From the NCBI RefSeq assembly GCF_051251085.1, contig NZ_JBPCZH010000002.1, positions 310,001 to 374,000 on the forward strand: 64,000 nucleotides of DNA, read 5' to 3'. The stretch is from Cernens ardua (GTDB lineage: Bacteria; Pseudomonadota; Gammaproteobacteria; Pseudomonadales; Halomonadaceae). The notes beneath the pieces are model-generated. The model did not search any database, was not told the DNA's origin, and was given only the letters and a program-made list of their open reading frames with translations. A program made the translations under genes and the position numbers. Positions 1 through 8,382 of this stretch are shown here, piece after piece; position 1 is the first letter of the stretch; each line of letters starts with the position of its first letter.

Positions 1-303
1 GAAGTAGCGCACTGGGTCGTTCAGTATGGAATCTCACCTCGCGTTGCTCCCCATGGAAAAGAGTGGCGTTATATGATGACGCATCTTTTTGGCATACCCG
101 CCGATGTAACACACCGTATGGATGTTTCCCGCGCCAGTCCATCGCCGTTTCTCTATCAGTGTCAATGTCGTGATGAGCATGGGCAGTTAGTCATGCATGC
201 CTTTACTACAAGGCGCCATAATATGGTTGGAAAAGGGCGACGCTATGTGTGTAAGCGTTGTCGCTCAGAACTGGTCTTTTATAAACATGCACCTGCACCC
301 TGA
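1..303 (+). CDS. sprT: SprT-family zinc metalloprotease-like protein (3' part only)
   Basis: The reading frame is open from base 1, so the gene begins before the window. The visible part starts EVAHWVVQYG, which completes a HExxH-type zinc site whose first His would lie just upstream. It then runs through a PHGKEWR stretch and ends in a C-terminal zinc-ribbon-like segment with Cys pairs (CQCR and CKRC) and an RRHN motif, all typical of SprT. SprT proteins are cytosolic putative metalloproteases related to the eukaryotic DNA-protein crosslink protease Spartan; the bacterial role is poorly defined. The remaining 100 codons agree with the end of the family. The stop is followed by a gene-free stretch, so it is probably last in its transcript. 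Confidence 0.88.
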   Translation, partial: EVAHWVVQYGISPRVAPHGKEWRYMMTHLFGIPADVTHRMDVSRASPSPFLYQCQCRDEHGQLVMHAFTTRRHNMVGKGRRYVCKRCRSELVFYKHAPAP

Positions 304-766
304 ATATGCTTCGTGATTATCAACCAGTGTTATCAGGTGAAATATTGTATTACCGGGGGGCTTGCTCGTTATCTTCATTTACGAGTAAAGTCCTATGGCG
401 AATTTTTTCAGATGAGTTACCGTGGCAAAAGTGGGAACCATGTTTCCGAAGGTGGTCTCATTCTGATAATAAAATCTGGCTCTATGTTTTTTGTTCCCAA
501 CGTTATATGTTAGTGAGCATGGCCTTTTGGTCGGAGTGATTCATCATCATTGGCGTAGGCTTTGCCTAACGGATAAAACGTATAAGGCCGGTATCGCTAT
601 ATAGCGAAATTATAAATTATATGCATGGCGTTTATATTGATAAGTCGGTATTTCCAACTGGATCAATGCCGCTTGAAACGTCACTATAGCGTTATGATGT
701 TATCAACAGCGATTTCGCATGAGCTGCGTAATCGCCATATTCTCATGCGTGTTGGGAGAGAGCTTT
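304..766. other. Gene-free stretch upstream of crbR
   Basis: Short open frames occur here, but none shows a ribosome binding site with family-like sequence. The stretch holds a small hairpin (TAGGC-ttt-GCCTA near 556-568) after sprT and a perfect 14-base palindrome at 594-607, listed separately. The crbR promoter must lie in this region. Confidence 0.6.
594..607. promoter_or_regulatory. Perfect 14-bp palindrome upstream of crbR
   Basis: TCGCTATATAGCGA reads the same on both strands and lies about 160 bases before the crbR start in an AT-rich setting. A dimeric regulator could bind it, or it could overlap a promoter. No known operator was recognised. Confidence 0.35.
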
Positions 767-1432
767 ATGGTCTTGGCGCAAAAGTTTATTGTCGCAGACG
801 ATCACCCGCTATTTCGTGCAGCGTTGACCCAGGCCCTGGGGAATGTTGTGGAGAAAGCCGAAATTGTTGAGGCCGATACGATGGACGCGACAATGGCCGC
901 CGTTCATCAGCATGTTGATGCAGATCTTATTCTGCTGGACCTGCATATGCCGGGCGCTCATGGTTATTCGGGGTTGATTCAGCTGCGTGGACAGGTGCCG
1001 GACATTCCCGTCGTTGTGGTTTCCGGGAGTGAAGAGCCTCATGTGGTACGTCGGGCGCTGGATTACGGTGCCTCTGGTTTTATTCCCAAATCATCTTCCC
1101 TTGAAACGATCAGTGAAGCCGTTCGTGCTGTGTTACAAGGTGAAGTTTGGTTACCTACAGGCTTGGCTGAAGCCCTGGGTGAAGCAGATGAGGAAGACGC
1201 TCGTTTTGCCGAGGCTATTGCGTCGCTGACGCCTCAGCAGTTCCGAGTATTGAACATGTTGAATGAAGGGCTGCTGAACAAGCAGATTGCCTATGACTTG
1301 AATGTGTCTGAAGCGACCATCAAAGCGCATGTGACGGCCATTTTGCGTAAACTGGGTGTGCACTCGCGTACACAGGCCGTTATCGCTGCTCAACGTCTTG
1401 AAATTGAGCCACCCAAGGTTGAAGACATTTAA
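767..1432 (+). CDS. crbR: LuxR-type response regulator, CrbR/ErdR-like
   Basis: Two-component response regulator of 221 residues. The N-terminal receiver domain has the acidic pair in VADDHPLF and the phosphoacceptor Asp in ILLDLHMPG, with Lys in IPKSS. The C-terminal LuxR/GerE helix-turn-helix begins near LTPQQFRVL and includes NKQIAYDLNVSEATIKAH. The ATG at 767 is preferred because GGGAGAG precedes it at the right distance; a longer frame from 719 lacks a good site. It faces a hybrid kinase with an N-terminal sodium-solute-symporter domain. The same partner types form CrbS/CrbR in Vibrio and MxtR/ErdR in Pseudomonas, which activate acetyl-CoA synthetase and acetate use. The acetate role is inferred from that pairing. 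AgmR-like regulators of alcohol metabolism are close relatives and an alternative. Confidence 0.85.
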   Translation: MVLAQKFIVADDHPLFRAALTQALGNVVEKAEIVEADTMDATMAAVHQHVDADLILLDLHMPGAHGYSGLIQLRGQVPDIPVVVVSGSEEPHVVRRALDYGASGFIPKSSSLETISEAVRAVLQGEVWLPTGLAEALGEADEEDARFAEAIASLTPQQFRVLNMLNEGLLNKQIAYDLNVSEATIKAHVTAILRKLGVHSRTQAVIAAQRLEIEPPKVEDI

Positions 1433-1517
1433 AGCTTGTTCAAGGTGCCTTTAGTGAGAACGGCACTCGTATTACAACGATGATCATTGTGGCCCCATGG
1501 CGGGGTTTTCCGTCCGC

Positions 1518-1556
1518 AAAAGGCATGCTCACCTGGCATGCCTTTTTCTTTTTTGC
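1518..1556. terminator. Rho-independent terminator between crbR and crbS
   Basis: AAAAGGCATGC at 1518-1528 pairs with GCATGCCTTTT at 1536-1546 across a 7-base loop. A T-rich tail follows on the plus strand, so it ends crbR. The A-rich left flank would also let it serve crbS on the minus strand. Confidence 0.85.
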
Positions 1557-1576
1557 GGCTTTAGTGAGCAGGATGA

Positions 1577-4500
1577 CTACTGCCTGAATCTTCTCGCATT
1601 CCGTTTTGCTTGCAGCAGGCGAGTGAGCAGGGCGCGTAACGACGCCGGACGCAGGGGTTTATTCAGCAAATGGTAGCCGGCCCGGCGCACTAGATCAGCA
1701 ACTTCCTCTGTTCTATCGGCTGTAACCACGATACCCGGGACTTCTTCCCGAATCTGTTCATTAATCGCTTCAAGCGCCATCAGGCCGGTAATTTCATTGT
1801 CGAGATGGTAATCCGCCAAAATGGCATCCGGTACACCATCCAGATTACGTAATACTGACTTCGCCCCGCCAATGGTTGTCGCCGTATAGACCTCGCATTC
1901 CCATCCCTCCAGAATGGCTCGCATACCTTCCAGTGTCAGTGTTTCATTATCAATACAAAGAATACGCGTTCCCTTGAGTTTATTTCCCGCCATGGCCCGC
2001 TTTTGTTGCGGTGTTTCACGCGTAATGCTTTCTCCCTTGAACCACGGGACCTGAAGAGAAAAAACAGTTCCCTTGCCCAATTGTGAGTGAACCTCCAAGG
2101 GATGATTCAACACTTTTGACATACGGTCAGAAATGGAGAGTCCAAGGCCAAGCCCTTTCTCACTTTCCCGATGGCGTGTTTGCTGGTCAAGCCGGCGGAA
2201 TTCCTGGAAAATTTCGCTCTGTTTGGATTCGGGTATGCCTGGACCTGTATCCCAGACTTCCACGACGATATGCTGTCCGCGGCGACGACAGCCTAGTAAA
2301 ACTCTGCCTTCCTGAGTGTATCTGAGTGCATTGGAGAGAAAGTTTTGCACGATGCGGCGTAACATTTGTGGATCTGAATCAATCACAGCATGCGTTTCCA
2401 CAACATGGAATTCGAGTCCGCGTTCTGCGGCCATTACGTCAAACTGTGCCTGAAGAGGACGAAAGATTTCACTCAGGTCAAAGTGTTTACGCTTGGGCGT
2501 GAGTGCCCCTGCATCCAGTTTGGAAATATCCAGCAGAGTGCTTAACAGCTCTTCGGCAGACTGTAATGAATTATCGATATGGTTCAGCGTATTCATGTGC
2601 TCGCTGCCCACGAACTTTTGTGATAGGGCAGAAGTAAAGAGCCGGGCTGCATTGAGTGGCTGTAATAGGTCATGGCTGGCTGCGGCCAGGAAGCGAGTCT
2701 TCGATGCATTGGCCCCTTCGGCTACCAACATGGCCTGACGCAACGCCTGTTCCGCCTGAGCACGCACCGTATTTTCCTGTCGAAGCGCTTCGTTAACAGC
2801 GGAGAGTTCCTTGGTTCTTCCACGAACGCGTTCTTCCAGATGCTCATTGGTCTCTTTCAATGCGATTTCAGCCAGACGACGTTCGGTAATATCCTGATAG
2901 AGGGCGAAAAAACCCAATACGCGTGCGCCTACACCAAGGTGGGGGGTGTACGTCGCCAGCATGTAGTGAATACTGCCATCCTGATCATCAATCGAGAGCT
3001 CATAGTTGACTCGTTCACCTTCCAGTGCACGACGCACCCATGGAGCTCGCACTTTCCAGTCCCGATCAGTCATGACCTCGTCAGCATATTTGCCCATCGC
3101 TGACTTTCGATCAATCTGCATGAATGTTTCGTAGGCATGATTGGTAAATAAATAGCGGCACTTGGCATCAAAGTAGGCGATCAATGCAGGTACATTGTCA
3201 GTGTAGATGCGGATATTGCTTTCCGATTGCTTGAGCGCTTCTTCCGTTCGTTTCTGATCGGTAATGTCCTGATAGGTATAAACATAGCCACCCCCCGGCA
3301 TGGGATAGCCCTGAATATCCAGCACGGTGCCATTATGGCGATGGCGTTGTGTATGGTGTGGAGCAGCGGTCTTCAATTCCGACATCAAGTGATTGACATG
3401 TTCCTCGACATTGCCGGGGCCATATTCCCCCAGCTCTGCATTGTAGCGAAACACTTTTTCGAAAGGAGTGCCGACACGTATAAGATTATCGGGGAAATCA
3501 AACAGCTCAATATAGCGACGGTTCCAGACCACCAGTTTCTGATCATGATCGACCACGCTGATCGCTTGATGAAGGTTTTCGATAGTGGATTGCAACAGCG
3601 TTCGATTGAACTCGAGCACCTGCGATGACTCGTCGATAATGGACACAACATCCGAGAGTTCGATCCCCCGGCGGGACAACGCCGAATTAATCACAATGCG
3701 TGCAGACGATGCCCCAATGGCTGTTGCCAACAGGCGCTCCGTGAATTGAATGGTATCGAATGTCGCATGTAAATTGATCGGAGGGGAGGTTTGATCACCA
3801 CTCAAATTCAAGTGTTCGCGGAAGGCGCGGTCCACCTGTTCATCATTAAGGAAACGTTTGCTCAACCCTGTCAGGTCACCAATGGTCGTGGTTCCGGTTG
3901 AAGGGCGGTTCAGCGTAGGTTGCAGGCTGGCGCTGTCAACAAAGAGGGAAGCCTGTATCCTTTCGACGACCCTTGGGCGAGTAATCTGTGATATCAGAAT
4001 ATAGAAGAATAGGTTCCAGCCAATTGAGAGTAATACGCCTTGCGTGAAGGGGCTGGAAATATGAATGTTGAAGGGATGAAGCGGGCTCAGCCAACTCAGG
4101 CCGAATGGGCCTTGCGTATTGACTGACTCACTGATGACGCCGGCACGGATCAATGTGGGGAGTAGCAGTGTATAGGCCCATAATGCCAACCCTACGGTAA
4201 TGCCTACGCTCACGCCGTAGCGATTGCCCCGTTTCCAGTAAAGCCCACCAATAAGTGCCGGTGCCAGCTGCGCCAATCCTGCCAATGATAACCAGCCCAA
4301 TGCCGAAAGTGAGCTGGTACCCCCTGTCAGGCGGTTAACTCCATAAGCCATGGCAATAACCAGTATGATGATGCAACGGCGTATGCGTAAAAGCCAACGA
4401 GTATCATTGCCGCTCGTGCGATTGAACCAGCCGAGGTTGTGCATCAATGGGATGATGACCTCGTTGGAAATCATGATGGAAAGAGTCACACTGGCCATGA

Positions 4501-5554
4501 CCACCATACCGCTACCAGCAGCAAATCCACCGATAAAAATGATCAGCCCCAGCCATTTGCTACCCAGCGTGAGGGGCAGGTTGAGGATATAGGTATCAGG
4601 ATCAATATTGGTTGAGCCATACAGAGCTACCGTCAGATGCAGTACAGGGATAACACAGATGACGGCAATAAGCAGATAGAGCGGAAACAACCATCGGGCT
4701 CGGCGATCGTCGGCTTCATTCGTATGTTCGACCACCGTCATATGAAACTGCAAAGGCACGCAGAAGACTGCCAACATGGCCAGTAAAGTCTGTATCCATA
4801 CACCATGTCCGAAGGGGTGCCCAGACTGGTAATCGATATCCATCGTGGGCATCGGATGATTATTGGCAATCGATAAATGCTCTTTCAAGCCTTCAATGCC
4901 ATGCGTTCCAATCCATACGGCCACTACTGCAAGGATAATACCGGCAGTTATCTTCAGAATGGACTCGAAAGAGATGGATTGAATAATCCCATCATGGTGC
5001 TCAGTCGCATTCGTTTTGCGTGTTCCAAAGAAAATGGCAAACAGCGCCATGAAGAGAGAGAGATATAATGCGTTATCTCCCTTCACTGAAGTGCTGACGA
5101 AATCACTTCGAGAGGTAAAAATATTGAAGCTGAGCGACATTGCTTTCAGCTGCAAGGCAATATAGGGAAGAGTGGTCAGAAGCGCAGCCAATCCGCAGAA
5201 GGCGGCAAGGGCTTGTGATTTACCGTAGCGTGAGGCGATGAAGTCCGCCAGTGATGTGACATTCTGAAGCTTGGCTACCCGAATCATTTTCTGAATGACG
5301 GGCCAAAACAGCATAAAAGTGAGTATTGGCCCCAAAAAGATGGGCAGTTCGCCGTAGCTGTAACGTGCACCTTCGCCGACGGCGCCGAAGAGTGTCCAGG
5401 AGGTGCTGTAAACAGCCAGAGCCAGACTATAAACCACGGGGCGACGGTGAATGCCCCCGCGTTGCAATGCCAGGCGATCTCCCATCCATGCGATAGCAAA
5501 CAAAAGGCCAATGTAGCCCAGTGAAATAACGATCAGTAGCCAGCCTTGAAACAT
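1577..5554 (-). CDS. crbS: Hybrid sensor histidine kinase with Na+/solute symporter domain, CrbS/MxtR-like
   Basis: About 1325 residues. Order of domains: a polytopic sodium:solute symporter-like region (roughly 1-500, about 13 membrane segments); PAS domains around 630-890 (ISVVDHDQKLVVWN and NVPALIAYFDAKCRYLFTN); a short coiled-coil; a HisKA phosphoacceptor in AAASHDLLQPLNAARLF; an HATPase domain with NFLSNALRYT, WDTGPGIP and GLGLGLSI; and a C-terminal receiver with Asp in ILADYHLDN. Such kinases sense a metabolic or transport-linked signal at the inner membrane; CrbS and MxtR homologues govern acetate scavenging. The start at 5554 is chosen for the upstream CAGGGAG site; the frame continues 33 codons further without one. 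It converges on crbR, its likely partner. Confidence 0.9.
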   Translation of the reverse strand: MFQGWLLIVISLGYIGLLFAIAWMGDRLALQRGGIHRRPVVYSLALAVYSTSWTLFGAVGEGARYSYGELPIFLGPILTFMLFWPVIQKMIRVAKLQNVTSLADFIASRYGKSQALAAFCGLAALLTTLPYIALQLKAMSLSFNIFTSRSDFVSTSVKGDNALYLSLFMALFAIFFGTRKTNATEHHDGIIQSISFESILKITAGIILAVVAVWIGTHGIEGLKEHLSIANNHPMPTMDIDYQSGHPFGHGVWIQTLLAMLAVFCVPLQFHMTVVEHTNEADDRRARWLFPLYLLIAVICVIPVLHLTVALYGSTNIDPDTYILNLPLTLGSKWLGLIIFIGGFAAGSGMVVMASVTLSIMISNEVIIPLMHNLGWFNRTSGNDTRWLLRIRRCIIILVIAMAYGVNRLTGGTSSLSALGWLSLAGLAQLAPALIGGLYWKRGNRYGVSVGITVGLALWAYTLLLPTLIRAGVISESVNTQGPFGLSWLSPLHPFNIHISSPFTQGVLLSIGWNLFFYILISQITRPRVVERIQASLFVDSASLQPTLNRPSTGTTTIGDLTGLSKRFLNDEQVDRAFREHLNLSGDQTSPPINLHATFDTIQFTERLLATAIGASSARIVINSALSRRGIELSDVVSIIDESSQVLEFNRTLLQSTIENLHQAISVVDHDQKLVVWNRRYIELFDFPDNLIRVGTPFEKVFRYNAELGEYGPGNVEEHVNHLMSELKTAAPHHTQRHRHNGTVLDIQGYPMPGGGYVYTYQDITDQKRTEEALKQSESNIRIYTDNVPALIAYFDAKCRYLFTNHAYETFMQIDRKSAMGKYADEVMTDRDWKVRAPWVRRALEGERVNYELSIDDQDGSIHYMLATYTPHLGVGARVLGFFALYQDITERRLAEIALKETNEHLEERVRGRTKELSAVNEALRQENTVRAQAEQALRQAMLVAEGANASKTRFLAAASHDLLQPLNAARLFTSALSQKFVGSEHMNTLNHIDNSLQSAEELLSTLLDISKLDAGALTPKRKHFDLSEIFRPLQAQFDVMAAERGLEFHVVETHAVIDSDPQMLRRIVQNFLSNALRYTQEGRVLLGCRRRGQHIVVEVWDTGPGIPESKQSEIFQEFRRLDQQTRHRESEKGLGLGLSISDRMSKVLNHPLEVHSQLGKGTVFSLQVPWFKGESITRETPQQKRAMAGNKLKGTRILCIDNETLTLEGMRAILEGWECEVYTATTIGGAKSVLRNLDGVPDAILADYHLDNEITGLMALEAINEQIREEVPGIVVTADRTEEVADLVRRAGYHLLNKPLRPASLRALLTRLLQAKRNARRFRQ

Positions 5555-5837
5555 GACACACTCCCTGTTGACGTACACGTGAGTGTAACAGTCTCTTGGC
5601 CTAAAAACGTCAGTTTCCACGATAATTGAACATGAATTCACGTGTGTATCCACACGGGCTTTGCGTCAATCCTGGTTGGCAATCGATGTCGGCAGGGAAT
5701 GCCCTTGAATGAGTCGCCTCTTGTTTGCGATTGAAGACCGGACAGGAACGTGTTGTATTCAGCCTGATTTCGTCACCTCGGGGTTCAGTGGTATCATCTT
5801 GCGAATTGCCCTTTTTCCAGCTTTTTCAGTGAAAAAC

Positions 5838-6959
5838 ATGCCAACTTCCTCTTTCTTTACCGACAACGACATTTCTGCCGATAACGATCGTACGACATCG
5901 AATGTCGAGACTCCCCACCGCCCGGACACTTCGCAGAAAGGTGCGTCCCCTGACGTTCTTGCCCATGAGCTCAGCCCTACAGCAAGAGCACAATCCGAGG
6001 CTGAAGTAGTCAATGGAGACACTTCAGATGATGCCTCTCTTGACGCGGCCCAAGGCAGTGCAGCTCATCCTGATTTCGGTCATGATGCAGATGCGCCCAA
6101 GCGTCGTCGTGAATTCAATAAATTGCAAAAACGCCTGCGTCGCCTGGTGGGTAATGCGATTATCGATTATTCGATGATTGAAGAGGGCGATCGCATTATG
6201 GTGTGCCTCTCAGGGGGCAAAGATTCCTATACGATGTTAGAGGTACTACGAAGCCTTCAACGCAATGCGCCAATCAATTTCGAGCTGATTGCCGTTAACC
6301 TTGATCAAAAGCAGCCGGGATTCCCCGAGCATGTTCTTCCCGAGTACCTGAAAAAGACGGGGGTACGCTTCCACATCGTGGAACGGGATACCTATTCGAT
6401 AGTGAAGGAGAAGGTGCCTGAAGGAAAAACGACCTGTGGGTTGTGCTCCCGTTTGCGTAGAGGAACACTTTATGGTTTCGCAGAGGAGATCGGTGCTACC
6501 AAGATCGCTTTGGGGCATCATCGTGATGATATTCTTGAAACCTTGTTCCTTAACATGTTTTTCGCCGGCAGTTTGAAAGCGATGCCGCCGAAATTATTGT
6601 CTGATGATGGTCGGCATATCGTTATCAGGCCGCTCTCATATGTGCCTGAAGCAGATATTATCGAATACGCCAATGCCATGCAGTTTCCGATTATCCCCTG
6701 TAACTTGTGTGGGAGTCAGGAAAATCTGCAGCGGCAAAACGTCAAGGAGATGCTGCAGAAGTGGAACAAAGAGCATCCGGGGCGCATTGAAACCATGTTC
6801 AAGGCGGTAACCAACATTGCACCTTCTCAATTGGCTGATCGGAATTTGTTTGATTTCAATCACCTTGAACAGAAGCGTCATGAGCGCTTGAAGGATCGAA
6901 TTGATCTGCAGCCTATCGATGAAGGTGACGATTCACTCGACTGGCGTGTGATTCGTTAA
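5838..6959 (+). CDS. ttcA: tRNA 2-thiocytidine(32) biosynthesis protein TtcA, with long acidic N-terminal extension
   Basis: Thiolates cytidine 32 in a subset of tRNAs using an iron-sulfur cluster and ATP. The PP-loop ATP site SGGKDS lies near residues 125-130. Two Cys motifs that bind the cluster are visible, CGLC and CNLC, as is the GHHRDD motif. From this ATG the protein is 373 residues, against about 310 in E. coli. The extra length is a roughly 90-residue Ser/Thr/Asp/Ala-rich, probably disordered N-terminus before the conserved KRRREFNKLQKRL. The frame stays open upstream to 5709 and no strong ribosome site marks a start, so the N-terminus is uncertain. A start inside the extension cannot be excluded. 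The tRNA array begins about 90 bases after the stop. Confidence 0.93.
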   Translation: MPTSSFFTDNDISADNDRTTSNVETPHRPDTSQKGASPDVLAHELSPTARAQSEAEVVNGDTSDDASLDAAQGSAAHPDFGHDADAPKRRREFNKLQKRLRRLVGNAIIDYSMIEEGDRIMVCLSGGKDSYTMLEVLRSLQRNAPINFELIAVNLDQKQPGFPEHVLPEYLKKTGVRFHIVERDTYSIVKEKVPEGKTTCGLCSRLRRGTLYGFAEEIGATKIALGHHRDDILETLFLNMFFAGSLKAMPPKLLSDDGRHIVIRPLSYVPEADIIEYANAMQFPIIPCNLCGSQENLQRQNVKEMLQKWNKEHPGRIETMFKAVTNIAPSQLADRNLFDFNHLEQKRHERLKDRIDLQPIDEGDDSLDWRVIR

Positions 6960-7003
6960 ATAGAGTGGTAATGTAAATAAACCCTCCATATGAGAAAAAC
7001 TGT

Positions 7004-7031
7004 TTGACTTTCATGGGGGTATAGGTAAAAT
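7004..7031 (+). promoter_or_regulatory. Strong sigma-70 promoter of the tRNA array
   Basis: TTGACT at 7004-7009 and TAAAAT at 7026-7031 are separated by 16 bases. A GC-rich discriminator (GCGC) follows, and the first tRNA begins 17 bases after the -10. GC-rich discriminators are typical of promoters under stringent control; that regulation is inferred. Confidence 0.8.
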
Positions 7032-7047
7032 GCGCAGCCACATGAAC

Positions 7048-7123
7048 GGGTGGTTAGCTCAGTTGGTAGAGCACCAGCCTTACAAGCTGGGGGTCACAGG
7101 TTCGAACCCTGTACCACCCACCA
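7048..7123 (+). tRNA. tRNA-Val (anticodon TAC)
   Basis: 76 bases including an encoded CCA. The acceptor stem GGGTGGT pairs with ACCACCC at 7113-7119. The anticodon loop CTTACAA lies between CCAGC and GCTGG, giving TAC at 7081-7083. The T-loop is TTCGAAC. First gene of the array. Confidence 0.97.
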
Positions 7124-7325
7124 TTCAAAATGTTGAACATCAGTTGAAATAGCTCGTTAAGCGGCTAGTCCGAACTGTTCATTTTGGATTGTGTTTTGAA
7201 AAGTTTAGTATGTTTTAAAATGTTCATGTCGCTGTTTCCTGATTTTCAGGAGCATTATCCAACGTGATTCATGTTGTTAATGTCATACAGATGTGTTTTG
7301 CACAAATGCTTTTTTGCATGGAAGT

Positions 7326-7402
7326 GGACCGGTAGTTCAGCTGGTTAGAATGCCGGCCTGTCACGCCGGAGGTCGCGGGTTCGAGTCCCGTCCGGTCCGC
7401 CA
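7326..7402 (+). tRNA. tRNA-Asp (anticodon GTC), copy 1
   Basis: 77 bases with encoded CCA. The acceptor GGACCGG pairs with CCGGTCC; the anticodon arm GCCTGTCACGC contains GTC; the T-loop is TTCGAGT. It is closely similar to E. coli tRNA-Asp. Confidence 0.97.
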
Positions 7403-7576
7403 TTATGCATCATGTAAAGCTAATGTATGATCTTTGACTAAAGATTGAGCGAAGAGTCGCAGATCGAGTGTTGTCACACGGTAATGGGATAACAGCTGTT
7501 TGGTTATTGTTTGATCATTGCATATTTATCATGGTATGAGTGCTCATTTTTGAGCGTGATTAGCGTGATTTCAAGT

Positions 7577-7653
7577 GGACCGGTAGTTCAGCTGGTTAGA
7601 ATGCCGGCCTGTCACGCCGGAGGTCGCGGGTTCGAGTCCCGTCCGGTCCGCCA
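7577..7653 (+). tRNA. tRNA-Asp (anticodon GTC), copy 2
   Basis: Identical to the first Asp copy over its length, with encoded CCA. The few bases before it (AAGT) are also shared with copy 1, consistent with a duplication. Confidence 0.97.
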
Positions 7654-7736
7654 TCATGATGCAATTACGATAATTGGACACCATCAGGTAGTTGTGGGTA
7701 GTATCCCCATTCCCGAGAACAGGGAATGCCTCTGAT

Positions 7737-7812
7737 GGGTGGTTAGCTCAGTTGGTAGAGCACCAGCCTTACAAGCTGGGGGTCACAGGTTCGAACCCTG
7801 TACCACCCACCA
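7737..7812 (+). tRNA. tRNA-Val (anticodon TAC), copy 2
   Basis: Identical to the Val gene at 7048-7123, with encoded CCA. A small GGGAA/TTCCC hairpin lies just upstream in the spacer. Confidence 0.97.
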
Positions 7813-7878
7813 TTTAAAGTGTTGGCTCAATTTGAGTAACACCGAATCTCGGCAAGATTCAAATGGTTTTTCTTATGC

Positions 7879-7955
7879 GGACCGGTAGTTCAGCTGGTTA
7901 GAATGCCGGCCTGTCACGCCGGAGGTCGCGGGTTCGAGTCCCGTCCGGTCCGCCA
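7879..7955 (+). tRNA. tRNA-Asp (anticodon GTC), copy 3
   Basis: Third identical Asp gene, with encoded CCA; last of the array. No clear hairpin with a T-run follows, so the end of the transcript is not evident. Confidence 0.97.
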
Positions 7956-8382
7956 TTCATGATCTCCCCCCCCTGTATAATCTATCCCCTCGCTTTTTCC
8001 TGTTAAACCTTGTCCGTATAATTTTTTGCTTCATTGTGCTTCTAAACCAGGTCTTATCTGTAAACCCGATTGTATCTGTAAACCTGACCAGTGAACTTGT
8101 CGTGTGATCTCTGTGCCGAGTCAATATCGCTACATGTTGAGATACTTACCGTGCCTTTATTACCTGGCGGAGGGAATGCTACGCAACAGGATGCTGTTGT
8201 GAAGCGTCCAAAGGGAGGAGTGCGAGCGAGTGGCAGGGCGGCCAAATGTAGAGCGCCCAAAGGGGTATGATCCTGCAATAAAAACCACTCCGAAAAGTGG
8301 TTTTGTGTCCTGTTATGTATACATTATGAAAACCGGGGATCAAAAGGGAATATCATGTATATTGCCCATCCCATGTTCCCTG
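7956..8382. other. Gene-free stretch between the tRNA array and ndh
   Basis: No supported coding sequence. It holds a short imprecise repeat (TATCTGTAAACC near 8055 and 8070) and the hairpin at 8280-8304 that probably ends ndh. Confidence 0.6.
8280..8304 (-). terminator. Probable ndh terminator
   Basis: AAAACCACT at 8281-8289 pairs with AGTGGTTTT at 8296-8304. On the minus strand the hairpin is followed by a short T-run. It lies about 80 bases past the ndh stop. Confidence 0.6.

Noticed and set aside
306..539. Open frame of 77 codons after sprT
   Set aside because: No ribosome site, no family resemblance, and overlapping frames of similar length; probably chance.
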